Below are positions 11,596-21,841 of a stretch of 64,000 nucleotides of DNA, piece after piece; the first letter of the stretch is position 1; every line of letters begins with the position of its first letter. The notes beneath the pieces are model-generated. The model was not told where the DNA came from. It did no database searches and saw only the letters and a list, made by a program, of their open reading frames with translations. Where the stretch lies: the NCBI GenBank assembly GCA_016802295.1, contig JAESIW010000162.1, positions 37,724 to 101,723 of the forward strand, read 5' to 3'. The DNA is from Brachionus rotundiformis. Its lineage: Eukaryota > Rotifera > Eurotatoria > Ploima > Brachionidae. The position numbers and the translations under genes were made by a program.

Positions 11596-12196
11596 TTAAA
11601 ACAAAATGCTTAGCCATCCGACAATGAGGCAAAAACCTCCGTAAGGTGTTAAGGAGCGTAGCCGATTATCTTTGGTAAGAGCGTGATAATACATTGTGCC
11701 ACAAAAGAGCAATATACCACTGCTAAGCAATGCTCCAGTCTTTAGTTACATCAATAATTAAGTAGAAAATATTTTTAGAGAAATAATAATACTATTTTTG
11801 GCCGACTGACAAAAGGCACGCCAAGCAGGGCAACTGAATGAACAAGGTGGTAGTACTGGGCAGTGAAATACAGCTCTCTCATATCTTTGGTAGTCTCTTG
11901 TCTTTTGTTAAAAACTTAATCGAACAAAATTACTACCAATTTGGCGGAAAAAATATCTTACCATGGCTTCCGTACGCGCTGGCAACAACTGCTGCCGCCC
12001 CGCTCAGCGCTGCTAGACGCAAGAACATCCTAGATGATTTGGTCAAACTTTGGAAGCCCAGAACTGGCAGCTTTTCATATTCGTGCTTTATGATTACTTT
12101 TTCAACTGTCTCAGTTTTGGACGAAGATGACCGAGTTAAAATAGAGCCTATCTTTTTTACCGGATTTATCACTATTGAATTGAGTATATCTGTCAT
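11596..12196 (-). CDS. TMEM256: TMEM256/DUF423 family membrane protein
   Basis: Three exons, 12196-11962, 11896-11793 and 11739-11596, total 161 codons (160 aa). After an N-terminal extension of about 50 residues rich in Ser/Lys, the family signature FLRLAALSGAAAVVASAYGS appears. It is followed by YYHLVHSVALLGVPF, then GALLSSGILLFCGTMYYHAL and the terminal helix LTPYGGFCLIVGWLSILF. These align in order with human TMEM256, giving four predicted membrane helices. The extension is longer than the roughly 113-residue human protein and might be a mitochondrial or other targeting sequence. Function in animals is poorly known. The gene lies head-to-head with the zinc-finger gene (201 bp between start codons) and tail-to-head with MED25 (143 bp from stop to start). 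Confidence 0.9.
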
Positions 12197-12397
12197 TTTT
12201 GTTTAGAAATATTTCAAGAATTTAGATTTCTTAATAAATATTAAAAATGTTTAGTTTTATAAAAGTAAAAATGAAAAAAAAAGACTAATTATTTTACTCT
12301 ATGTACACATTTAAATTTCAACAAAATTTGAAATTAGAAATAAGATCGAGATCGAGTTTTTCAAATCTTTTTTGGATCCATAGATAATCCAAGAAAA
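12197..12397. promoter_or_regulatory. Candidate bidirectional promoter
   Basis: The 201 bp between the divergent ATGs of TMEM256 (-) and the C2H2 gene (+) must contain both 5' UTRs and promoter elements. It holds A/T runs and an unusual GATCGAGATCGAG stretch at about 12345. No defined TATA element can be assigned with confidence. Confidence 0.4.
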
Positions 12398-13240
12398 ATG
12401 GCTGAGAACGAAGATGAATTGGAAAATTTTAAAGTATTTTTTCTATCCTAAGATAAAAGTATAATTAGATTAAAATTTTTTTCTTTGAAGTGCCATCACA
12501 AAAATTGTGGTCAAGTGTTTTCAAAACGCTTGGACCTGCATCATCATTTGTTTTATGTGCATAAAAAAATTGAGCCAGAATGCCCGATTTGCCAAGCTAA
12601 ATTTGCTACTATTAAAAAATTGAGAATTCACGAAAAAACCCATGGAGGCAAGTTATCTATTATTTAAAAATAATTAGACAAAAATTAAGTTTATTTTAAA
12701 GATTATGTTTGCCAAATTTGTGAGCAGCGTTTTAATGAAAAGTCCTACCTCAAGACTCATCAAGCCGTGCACGAAGAAAAGCGGCATAGATTCAATTGCG
12801 ATTTGTGTGACAAGTCTTTTTTGTACAAAGGAAATTTAAGTGTTCACATAAGGTTAATTTAATGATAAATTAATTAGTTTAATTTTAATTTTTGATTTAT
12901 TTTTAGGACCAAGCATAAAAATGAGAGGTTCCCTTGTTTTATATGCAACCGCAAATTGACCACCAAGCAAAAACTCGATGAGCACATGGTCAAAATGCAT
13001 AAAACCAGCAAAAAGGATGTTGTTATAAACATTAAAGACTTGGAAGATATTAGCAGTGAGGAAGAAGAAGATGGTTCAGCCAAAGAAGAGTTCGACACTG
13101 AGTATGACCAAACAGTGAACAGGATAAAATCAAATTTTTATCTAAAAAAACAAGACAGTTTTAATGATACAACTTGTTATTATAGTTTGTCCAAAGAAAA
13201 TTTTGAAATGCTTCTGGACGAAGATGCTTTTTATTGTTGA
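12398..13240 (+). CDS. C2H2 zinc-finger protein with five fingers
   Basis: Four exons, 12398-12433, 12491-12647, 12702-12852 and 12907-13240, 226 codons (225 aa). Five C2H2 fingers are visible, beginning CHHKNCGQVF, CPICQAKF, CQICEQRF, CDLCDKSF and CFICNRKL, each with the matching H-x3-5-H helix. The fingers are followed by an acidic segment (SSEEEEDGSAKEEFD) and a C-terminal tail ending DEDAFYC. It is probably a nuclear DNA-binding regulator resembling TFIIIA-type or generic animal ZNFs, and I cannot name an orthologue. The second intron uses a GC donor (AG|GCAAGT): a GT donor two bases further on would put the next exon in a frame with an early stop, so the GC-AG reading is favoured. Shares its upstream region with TMEM256. 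Confidence 0.88.
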
Positions 13241-14113
13241 GATTTTTACAAAATTTTTTTAATTTGTCTTGTTTATCAAATAAAGCTAAAATTTAATTTC
13301 ATGTAAATTTTAAAATGTTTAAATGCTGGTTCGACTCATCGAATTTGTTAATATTAAGATAACTATTTTTAAAAGATTAGCATTTTTTTTTCATGGTCAA
13401 TATCTGACATTTGATCTGTTATTAAAAAAATAGTGAGTATTTTGATTAGTTGATTAAATGATCAGTTAGAAAAAATATTGTTTGATTAAAAAATATAAAT
13501 AAAATTAATACAATTTATGAATTAGATGTTATTTATTATTTTGTTACTGGCCAAAAATTAAAAATCTTTTAAAACAATACCATTGAATTAATTTCCGATA
13601 TCTAATATTTAAAGTTTTTAACCAAGATGAATTGTAAAATTAACAAAAAAGACAATTAAATTCAAGTTGTAAAAATTAAATAAATTCTTTTTTTAAAATT
13701 AATTTAAGTTTAATTATTAATTATTAATAATGAATAAATTTAATAAGATAATTATTTTTGAAATAATTTAAGATAGAAATTCAATAATGAGGTACCAAAA
13801 CCAAAACAAAAAACAATCTGTATCTTTTGTTTTCTTAGCGTCCAATCTGGTAATCAAAAAATTCAATACAAAAAAATTAAAAAATCAAATTAGAAATTAA
13901 ATTGTCACAATTTTATTATAATTAGAAAAATTTATTTTATTTAAATCAGATAATTTTGACCATAATTTTTTTGTTAACAAGATTATGAATCAAATTGAAA
14001 ATCAGTTTCCATGGTAACTAGAATACAAATTAAAAAAAAATGTAAAATAAAAATTAATAAAACCTTCCAAATATTCAACCAATACTTGGTTAATCAATTT
14101 ATTCAAATTAATA
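13241..14113. other. Intergenic, nothing recognised
   Basis: AT-rich DNA between two plus-strand genes. A CTTAGCGTCC motif at about 13848 resembles the end of the 29 bp repeat at 2.1-2.4 kb (CTTAGCGTC), hinting at a dispersed repeat, but the shared part is short. Confidence 0.5.
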
Positions 14114-17100
14114 ATGCCTATTCAGGAATCTGAACGAGGTTTGTATTATAAAATAGAATTTTATTGAATTAAATAATAGAATTTTCTTTATTTAATTTTA
14201 TTTAAGTTAATCAAAAAATTTTTGAATATATTAAAAATGCGGACATAGAAAATCTAGATAATTGTGTTAAACGTGGTACTTCCATCAATGAAATTGAAAA
14301 AAGCCGTGACAAATTTTCACCGCTACACTGTGCTGCATATTTTGGATCACTGGAAGTAAGATAATAACAATTCTAAAAAAAATTATTTATAAAATTTTCA
14401 AAGTGTCTTCACTGGCTTTTATGGCAAGGTGCAGATCCCACTATCACTACACCCAAAGGATGGACAGCAGCTCATATAGCAGCCATCAGAGGACAATACG
14501 CCTGCATTCAGGCACTTATAAAAAATGGTGTAAACATGAACACCAGAGACCACCGTGGTCTAACACCAGCTCATCTAGTATTAATTAATATCTTTAATAC
14601 AATTAGAAAAGAATATTATTTTTTTACCAAGGCTGCCACTCATGGACATTCTCATACATTGCAAGCTATTCTACGCAGTGGAGCCGATATTAACTTACAG
14701 GACGCAAATGGCTGGAGCCCTGTTCACGCCGCAGCATATCATGGCCGACTTGGTTGTTTGCAATTTTTAAAAACAGCTGGTGGTAAGCTAGACGAATGTG
14801 ACAATGATGGCAATACACCAGCGCATTTAGCGGCCATGGAAGGCAATCTACCTTGCTTGAAATACATTCTTTCTAATGCAAATAATTCCAACAGCATTGT
14901 ATCAGCCCGTAACGATCAAGGCGATACACCAAAAACTCTGGCTCAACAGTTTTACAAGGACTCTGTTGTTGAATACTTAGAAGCTGTCGAATGGGACAGA
15001 GATCATCCAGAACAAGCTGAAAGTATTTTTATTTGAAGAAATTTAAAAAATAAAATTTTATTTATAAAAATTAAAATCTAGATTTGGCTTTTCCAGCCCA
15101 TGTTGCCGCTTTTAATGGAGATTTGGACCATATAAAGCTATTAGTCGAACAAGGGGTTATCAATATTAACGAGAGAGATGACAAAGGCTCGACCATTGCT
15201 CATAAGGCGGCTGGTCAAGGCCATTTGCACATTTTACAATGGTTGATCGAGAATGGTGCCGACTTGAAGCTGACAAACCAAGCTGGTGAGACCGCTAGAG
15301 ATGTTGGTAAGCGATTTGCGCAACTTGCATGTGTCAAAATGCTGGATTCGGAAACCTTGAGTGACGAGGACGAGTATCAAGCTGGTGACAGAACCGATCT
15401 GAATTTTGCTGGTGAGTCAAGAGATGGCATTCAATTGAATGCTCAGCAAAAAAAAGATGCAAGATCACGGGCTAAAAAAAGACTTGAAGAATTGGAAAAA
15501 CAACTGGTCATTGCCAAGTCGAATTATTTACAACTTGGCGGAAAATTAGAGGACATATCTAACAATGAATACCGTAATGAGCAAAATAAAATAAAGTATT
15601 TTTAAAATTTAAAATTTAGATCTTTGGTTTGATTTTTTCTATCAAGAGAACAAACGCGAATAATTGGTGAACTAGAGGATCAGTTGGAAATGGAAAGAAT
15701 TCGTAGAGAAAAGCTTGAGTCCCAGTTGGACAATTGTAGACAGGAATTGGAAAAAAATATCAAAAGTTTGAGAGAAAACGAAACAAAAGTAATTGTCTTG
15801 GAAAGATATATCCAATTGATCAACAAGCAAGAAAGCAAAGCGTCGAAAAAAGCCGCAAAAGAAAGTCAGGTAGGATCAGGTTCATCAAAAGCACCTTTGG
15901 CAAGATCAAAAAGTCAAACAAAACTCAAGAATAGAGAAGAATCTTCGTCCAAAACATCTTTGTCTGAACGCAAAAATAACAAACATTCCGATCAGGGTTT
16001 AACCAAGAATAGATATGATATATTAGATGTAATTTTGTTATTATTTTTTGCACTAAAGTCAATTAATTAATAAAATTTTAGACTTTGACAAGTTCCCAAT
16101 TAAAAGAGCTACGTAGAGCTTTTGAAGAAATAGACACGTAAGTTTTGTTTTTAAATATTATTTATTATTAAAAAAATAATAAGTTAATTAATAATAAGTT
16201 ATTTTTAATACTGATTAAAAAAAAGAATTCTATTAAAAAATAATATGTTAACGTGTGAATAAATGACTGGCTAAGACTCCTTAATTAAGTATCGAAATTT
16301 TTGTAATTGATTGACTTATCACTGGTTAAAGTCCTATATTATAAATTGTTACTTTACCAAATCGGTTTATTTTTCCTTATTCATTCCTTGTGGAGAAAAG
16401 GGTCATCACTTTTGATGTCCACTCAAGTCGATCTTTTTCCTTCAAACTAGCTTCTTCCGATGTCATTCCCATTTCGGTGAGCTCTTTCGTGATTGTCGGC
16501 CTCCCCGTTATTGCTAGTCATGTTATGAATAGTCTATCTTCGCCTCCCTTCGCCCTTGAGGTGTCCATTGAAGAGCTCTGTTTGGTATTCGTATTTTTTT
16601 CATTCTAAGTACATGTCCAAGCCATCGTAGTCTTTTATTTGTGACACATTGACTCAATTGGTTCTTCTAAATAGTTCATCGTTTGACAATGTTTCAGGTC
16701 AGTGTATCCCAAGAATTCTTGCCAGGCTACCTGAATGGAACGTGTTCAGGGCTTGATTTCCACATTGGTTTGAGTCTGGCAAGCACTCAATTTGCTTTTG
16801 CAAGTCTATTCTTAATGTCTTTATGAGTTCCCATTTTTTCACTTAAGATACTTCGTAAGTATGTGAATTCACTAACACACTCTATTTGTGTACCATCTAT
16901 GGAAATCAGGGTATCCAATTTGGTTTTTATGCACCTAAGCTTTGTAGACTTCAAGGAACCATTTGGGCCATATTAAGAAACTATGGCCTGCCACAGAAGA
17001 TAGTTAACTTGATAAAACTCTTCTATGAGAAAGAGGACAATCTGAGAACTTCAAAGTGTGTGCAGGAGTTAGATAAGGATGTTACCTCTCTCCGACACTT

Positions 17101-18494
17101 TTCCTAATTATTATTGATTATGTCACGAGGAATTCCGAGGGGTATACAGTGGAATTTAAAACAAAGCTTGAAGATTTAGACTTTGCAGATGATCTGGTTT
17201 TAATATCAAATCGGGAAACGGACATGCATATGAAAACTCAATATTTGGTGAACAACGCTGGACCAATTGGACTCCAAATAAATGGGTTTAGAACATGAAT
17301 CATGAAAAATCGTGCTTGGTCCATAATTATTTCCAGTTCATTCTGAAAATGTTTTTTATTTTTGATTAATTAAGAGAATATCTCTGATTTCACTCCGAAA
17401 GACAGCTTTGTTGTTATTATCCTTGTCTAAATTTGTCCAATTTACTTTCTTAATTCGGTTATTAAGTAAGCTTTGTTCTCTCGCTGGGACCAAATGTTGA
17501 AGAACCAATGTTTGTTCCAGAGGAGCGCATTAAAACAACTTAAAAACTTAATTAAGGGTTCCTCAGGAATTCTAAAAAGGCCTTAACTAGTCATTTATTC
17601 ACTCATTAACATAATCTGTTAAGAATTTTAGTTAAAATTATATTATTTAAATTTAAACTTTGTATTGAATCAGTCACTTAAATTTTAAACTGATTTTCTT
17701 TACCAGTCATCAAAAATAGTGATTCTTTGAACAAATTGGAGCTTATTTAATCTAAAATTCATTAGAGGATTTTTATAGAACCATTTGAAGATTATTTTAA
17801 AATATTTTATTTTTAAAAATTTATTATTATATAAAATGAATCTTCTAATAAGAAAATAAGGAAAAAAACTATTCATTATCTACTTATTTTTTGACTTTTT
17901 TAGACTCAGTTAATTATTTCTTTCAGTCTTGAATAATTTGATAGCCAAACCAATATCAATATAAAAATTTGTTTTAAGGTTCTTATGGTACTTTTACAAA
18001 TATGTTTTAAAAACTTTACCAAAATTGTCTATAAGATTGTTTAATATCAAAAAATTATTATCAAATCAATGTATCTTTAATTAATCAATCAATTAATTAT
18101 TTTTATTTAAAGTGATAATTCAAAATATGTCTCTCGGAGAGAGTTGAAACAAGCTTTTCGAAATTTAGACATTCGGGCGTCAGAAGACGAAATAGACATC
18201 GTTATCAATCAAATGGACACCAATCAGGATGGTAAAATAGACTTTCATGAATATGCGCGAGTTATGGCCAGAAATTATTACAGAAAGTTTTCCAAAGGAG
18301 ATTTAATTGAAGAATTTAAAAAGTTCGATCTTAATAATAGCGGACTTATATCAGCTGAAGAGCTAAGAACTGTTCTTTCCAAAAAATACAGATTCATATC
18401 GCTTGAGGAAGCACAGGATTTAATTCGAAAGGTGGACCAAAATAACGATGGTCTAATTAACATCCAAGAGTTTGCCGAACTATTGGAATTTTAA
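14114..18494 (+). CDS. ANKRD42: ANKRD42-like ankyrin/coiled-coil protein fused to four EF-hands
   Basis: Eight exons: 14114-14138, 14207-14355, 14404-14577, 14632-15022, 15082-15595, 15647-16028, 16082-16137, 18113-18494; 691 codons (690 aa). Residues about 25-330 are ankyrin repeats (FSPLHCAAYFGSLE, GWTAAHIAAIRGQYACIQAL, GWSPVHAAAYHGRLGCLQFL, GNTPAHLAAMEG, STIAHKAAGQGHLHILQWL). The stretch around VEWDRDHPEQAENLAFPAHV matches vertebrate ANKRD42, as does the coiled coil MERIRREKLESQLD. After a Ser/Lys-rich linker the frame runs through a normal 53 bp intron into LTSSQLKELRRAFEEID, the first EF helix, and then four EF loops (DTDNSKYVSRRE, DTNQDGKIDFHE, DLNNSGLISAEE, DQNNDGLINIQE), all with acidic positions 1 and 12. 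Vertebrate ANKRD42 lacks EF-hands as far as I know. The 1,975 bp last intron is exceptionally long and full of repeats. An alternative end without EF-hands exists at 16070 if the intron at 16029 is retained. Confidence 0.85.
16247..17610. mobile_element. TIR-bounded repeat pair flanking LINE debris
   Basis: Left arm 16247-16290 (GTTAACGTGTGAATAAATGA..., ending TTAATTAAGT) and right arm 17546-17610 in inverted orientation share GTTAAYGWGTGAATAAATGA, then CTRGYTAAG, then CTTAATTAAG. A third member lies at 29528-29612. The arms bracket the inverted LINE inside the last intron of the ANK-EF gene. They could be the terminal inverted repeats of a DNA transposon that later received a LINE insertion, or two independent copies of one repeat in opposite orientation. 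Confidence 0.5.
16386..17330. mobile_element. Decayed LINE with inverted 5' part (twin-priming structure)
   Basis: From about 16386 to 16925 the minus strand encodes the C-terminal part of a non-LTR reverse transcriptase: ISIDGTQIECVSEFTYLRSI, then KRLRWLGHVLRMKN, with several stops. From about 16930 to 17330 the plus strand encodes the upstream RT core: GTIWAILRNYGLPQKIVNL and DLDFADDLVLIS, ending GPIGLQING. The two parts are in opposite orientation and meet near 16930. In intact elements the 3' end of the plus part directly precedes the start of the minus part. This matches the product of twin priming during target-primed reverse transcription. Many stops show the copy is old. Confidence 0.7.
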
Positions 18495-18689
18495 TTTTTT
18501 TACCTCGAACACTTGTTTTTTAATAACTAAATAATTAAATAAATTTTTATTTAAAAAAAGAATAAAAAATATTTTCAAACTAGTTAAAAATTATTCTTAA
18601 AAATTGTATTTTATTTAATTTTGCTAATTCAAAATTCATTAAAAAAAATTCTTTCCTTAAAGGTTAAATTGAACAGAAACTTTGATTTT

Positions 18690-19542
18690 TTAAGCTCCAA
18701 GCTTTTGTTTGTAAGTCTTTCTGACCATAACAATGGAAATAAAAGCATTTAGACCCAGGACTGCATAACTCAATAGAATAGTGTAAACATAGGACTTTTC
18801 TCTTTTGGAATCATTGGCAAGAGATAAACATGACACGAAAAGATGTGAAAAAACAACCAGGAACAAACATGACCAAAGTTTGATTGATTTTTTTGAATAT
18901 ATTGTCAGCGATAGATACATGATAATACTCCAGCATGTGTGTAAAAGGATGAAGCATAAACTGAGCATTGCCGAGACTAGAAAAAAGTATTGTGAATCGC
19001 TGAATATTCCCACAGTTCCTGGTCCATTCATATCACCCAAAACATTGACCAAAGAAAATGCTCCACTAATTATTCCAAATCCGAGACCGGACACTTTTTA
19101 AAAAATTTTTTTAAACCTAAGAAATTTTTTTTTATCTCATATTACCATAGGAAATGACTCGACTATCGAAATCTGTACGATCCTTATGGTGAATATTTTT
19201 CTGGACTTTTTCAAGACCTTTTTGAGCTTTTTTTATAAATAGATAAAATAGATATCTAAATGCTTCTTGAATGAAAACAGAAAAAACTAATGCAAAAAGA
19301 AGCTTGTCTCTAAGGGGAACCACTGCAAACCAAAGCAAAGCCGAGAAAAGCAGCGAAATTAGCCAAAAGAACGAGCTTGAAGACAAGATTAATTAAGACC
19401 ATTTTTAAAACAAAAAAAAAAATAAAAACCTTGTCATTAGAATTATGATTCTAATTGGATCTCTTGCAATAGTGATGGCAAACATAGCTGTTGGTGGACC
19501 GAATGCCAAAAAAAGACAGCCGAAAAATTCTGTGAGAGCCAT
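18690..19542 (-). CDS. APH1: Gamma-secretase subunit APH-1
   Basis: Three exons, 19542-19430, 19375-19146 and 19093-18690, 249 codons (248 aa), the normal family length. The N-terminus MALTEFFGCLFLAFGPPTAM and IARDPIRIIILM match APH-1. The conserved GLGFGIISG motif (GxxxG of TM4), FLLHTCW-like His in TM5 (here ILLHTCW) and the TM6 His (FSHLFVS) are all present, with seven hydrophobic segments in total. APH-1 is the scaffold of the gamma-secretase complex with presenilin, nicastrin and PEN-2, acting in the endomembrane system and plasma membrane on Notch and related substrates. The gene converges on the ANK-EF gene with 195 bp between stops. The first exon ends in AG|GT and the Met start sits directly before the first membrane helix. 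Confidence 0.94.
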
Positions 19543-20189
19543 TTTTAGTGTTATCTAAATAAAATTTTTTAAAAAATTTAGTATATTTGTCATAATTAAT
19601 TCAATCCTATATGATTAATTTAGGATAATAATTAAAATAATGTGATCAAATTTAAAATTAGATATGCAATATATTTTTTTATCACAATTAAAATAAAATA
19701 GTCTAATACTTCTATTGATGGACATGGGTGAAATTATTTAATTGTCTTAATAAATATCAAATTTGGGGTTTAAACTATTGGAATAACAGAGGAAATAAAA
19801 ATTTTAAAAGTATTGCCACGCTTAAGCAATAGAATAAGCAAAATGTTTTCTACTTCAAATTTTGGCGACTACCACTTGAAATTAGAACTTAATGGTATCC
19901 TATGACATTTTTTGCTATACAAAGTTTGTTTTTGTTTATAAAACAATATTAATAATAATTAAAAATAAAAAAAATTTAATAAATAAATTATTAAATAAAA
20001 TTTTTCTTCTGAATGTCTATATTGTCTAATAATTAATTTTTTTATCCTATTTTAACACCACTTATCATTAAAGATATATTCGATATTTTTCATTGATTTT
20101 TTGTATAAGCAAGATTGAACTAAAAAGTAATTATAATATTGATAATTGTAAGAGAGTTTTATTAAGCAAAATTAATAATATAATAATAA
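19543..20189. other. Intergenic, nothing recognised
   Basis: AT-rich upstream region of APH-1 up to the 3' tail of the LINE. Only short frames. Confidence 0.6.
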
Positions 20190-21695
20190 AAATGAGCTAC
20201 GGTGGTTTGTCCCACCAAACGAAAACTCATATAGGGAACGCTATAGTAGCTTTTTCTGAACATTCCTCTAACTATCGCGACGCATTGACTTCGTCAACCA
20301 TTTTCTTAAACAAATTCTTTGAACTTGCTTTGACTGCTCCAGGAGGCAGCTTGTTCCAGTTGTCTACTACTCTGTTAAGTATGAAATGCTCACGTTGATT
20401 GATTCTCGTCAGTTGTTTGGTCATTCTGTGTTGATACCCACGTATACTCCCCGCTGGACCAGAACAGCTCAACGAATCGCGAAGTTTGTTTGGATTGTGC
20501 CAATTAACTTGAGTTAAACCATTAACTATCTTGAAATATTCGACAAGATCTCCTCTCTCCCTTCTCTTGCTCAGGGTAGTGAGTCCCAACTTCTCTAGTC
20601 TCTTTTCATATGGTAGATGCTTAAGTGACTTGACCAGTTTTGTTGCTCTTATTTGTACCTTCTCGAGAACTAAAATGTCCTTCTTCGTGTACGGACACCA
20701 AGCAGCGACCGCATATTCGAGATGAGGTCTAACAAATGCCACGTAAAGCTTCCTGAACGTACCAATTGACCATGACTTGAATGCTTTAGATAATTGTCCG
20801 AGTACCATATTAGCTCTTTTGGCCGCTACCATAACTTGCATACTCCATTTCAGATTTGAACTGATCATTATACCTAAATCGCGTTCCTTTTCTGTCTTAC
20901 ACATATCAAGTCCATTCATTTTCAAATTAATATCAAAGTACTTGTTGTTGAATACCATATATCTGCACTTATCAACATTAAAGTCCATCATCCAGTCCTC
21001 GGCCCATCTCACCAGGCAGTCGATGTCAACTTGTAATGTTGTAAGATCCAATGGATTTCTAATAACACCAATTAGCTTTGTATCATCGGCAAAAAGTTTG
21101 CACAGTGTCTTGATTTCTTGAGGCATATCATTTATAAAAATTATAAAAAGCAAAGGACCTAAAACCGAGCCTTGAGGCACTCCACTTAATACATCTAGCC
21201 ATTCTGAAGAATTTTCTCCAATTACCACTCTTTGCTTTCTGTTATTTAAAAAATTTTTCAACCAAATGAGCAGCCTACCAGTGAAACCATATAGTTGAAT
21301 TTTTTTGATCAACGCTCTGTGTGAGACTTTGTCAAAGGCCTTAGCAAAATCCATGAATACCATTACCGAAGTAAAGCCTCGATTGAGAGCTTCCGTGATA
21401 GTGTCGATTGTCTCTAACAAATTGGTCAAACACGATTTCATCGGAACGAAACCATGTTGCTCCCTTGCCACCAAGTTAAATTTAATTAAATGATCCATCA
21501 TTAAATCCCGAATCATACGTTCCATAACTTTGCTCGGCAGCGATGTCAAGGAGATTGGCCTGTAGTTGATTGGCTCGGTTCTGCATCCTTTCTTGAATAA
21601 TGGCGTTATATTTGCCTCTTTCCAAGTCCTTGGCACTATACCAGTTAAAAACGACGCTTTGAAAATTCTTTCAAAGCAAAATTCTAGATAGATAG
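20190..21695 (-). mobile_element. 5'-truncated non-LTR retrotransposon (jockey/CR1-like)
   Basis: A LINE inserted in minus orientation between APH-1 and the orphan at 21.8 kb. Its 3' end lies at about 20190 and finishes in ATT-type simple repeats (TTATTATTATATTATTAATT on the minus strand), typical of CR1/L2/jockey-like tails rather than a plain poly(A). The coding part stops abruptly at about 21690, next to a GATA microsatellite, where the endonuclease and the first RT motifs are missing, so it is 5'-truncated. The open frame and less AT-rich composition suggest a recent insertion. Confidence 0.85.
20272..21684 (-). CDS. Reverse transcriptase fragment of LINE
   Basis: Open frame of more than 450 codons without stops. 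RT motifs in order: WKEANITPLFKKG, INYRPISLTSLPSKVMER, REQHGFVPMKSCLTNLL, VFMDFAKAFDKVSHRAL, SGVPQGSVLGPLLFIIFIND, and the catalytic KLFADDTKLI (FADD form). The thumb and C-terminal part includes FVRPHLEYAVAAWCPYTKKD and RRERGDLVEYFKIVNG, ending at WNKLPPGAVKASS. No initiator codon of its own is evident, since the 5' end is truncated. The catalytic Asp pair is intact but the element lacks its endonuclease, so it should not transpose autonomously. Confidence 0.88.
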   Translation of the reverse strand, partial: EFCFERIFKASFLTGIVPRTWKEANITPLFKKGCRTEPINYRPISLTSLPSKVMERMIRDLMMDHLIKFNLVAREQHGFVPMKSCLTNLLETIDTITEALNRGFTSVMVFMDFAKAFDKVSHRALIKKIQLYGFTGRLLIWLKNFLNNRKQRVVIGENSSEWLDVLSGVPQGSVLGPLLFIIFINDMPQEIKTLCKLFADDTKLIGVIRNPLDLTTLQVDIDCLVRWAEDWMMDFNVDKCRYMVFNNKYFDINLKMNGLDMCKTEKERDLGIMISSNLKWSMQVMVAAKRANMVLGQLSKAFKSWSIGTFRKLYVAFVRPHLEYAVAAWCPYTKKDILVLEKVQIRATKLVKSLKHLPYEKRLEKLGLTTLSKRRERGDLVEYFKIVNGLTQVNWHNPNKLRDSLSCSGPAGSIRGYQHRMTKQLTRINQREHFILNRVVDNWNKLPPGAVKASSKNLFKKMVDEVNASR

Positions 21696-21841
21696 ATAAA
21701 AATATTGACCCATTTTCTTTTTCTCTAATGTTTTATTATAAAATAAAATCTTAATGTTCAAAGTATAATTAATTTCCTAATAAAGAGCTATATTTTTGTA
21801 TAAAATTTTTACAGAAAATAAAGATTTTTTTATAATAAATT

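Noticed and set aside
11838..12206. Plus-strand 122-codon frame
   Set aside because: Antisense to TMEM256 exons 1-2, whose family match and phase are clear.
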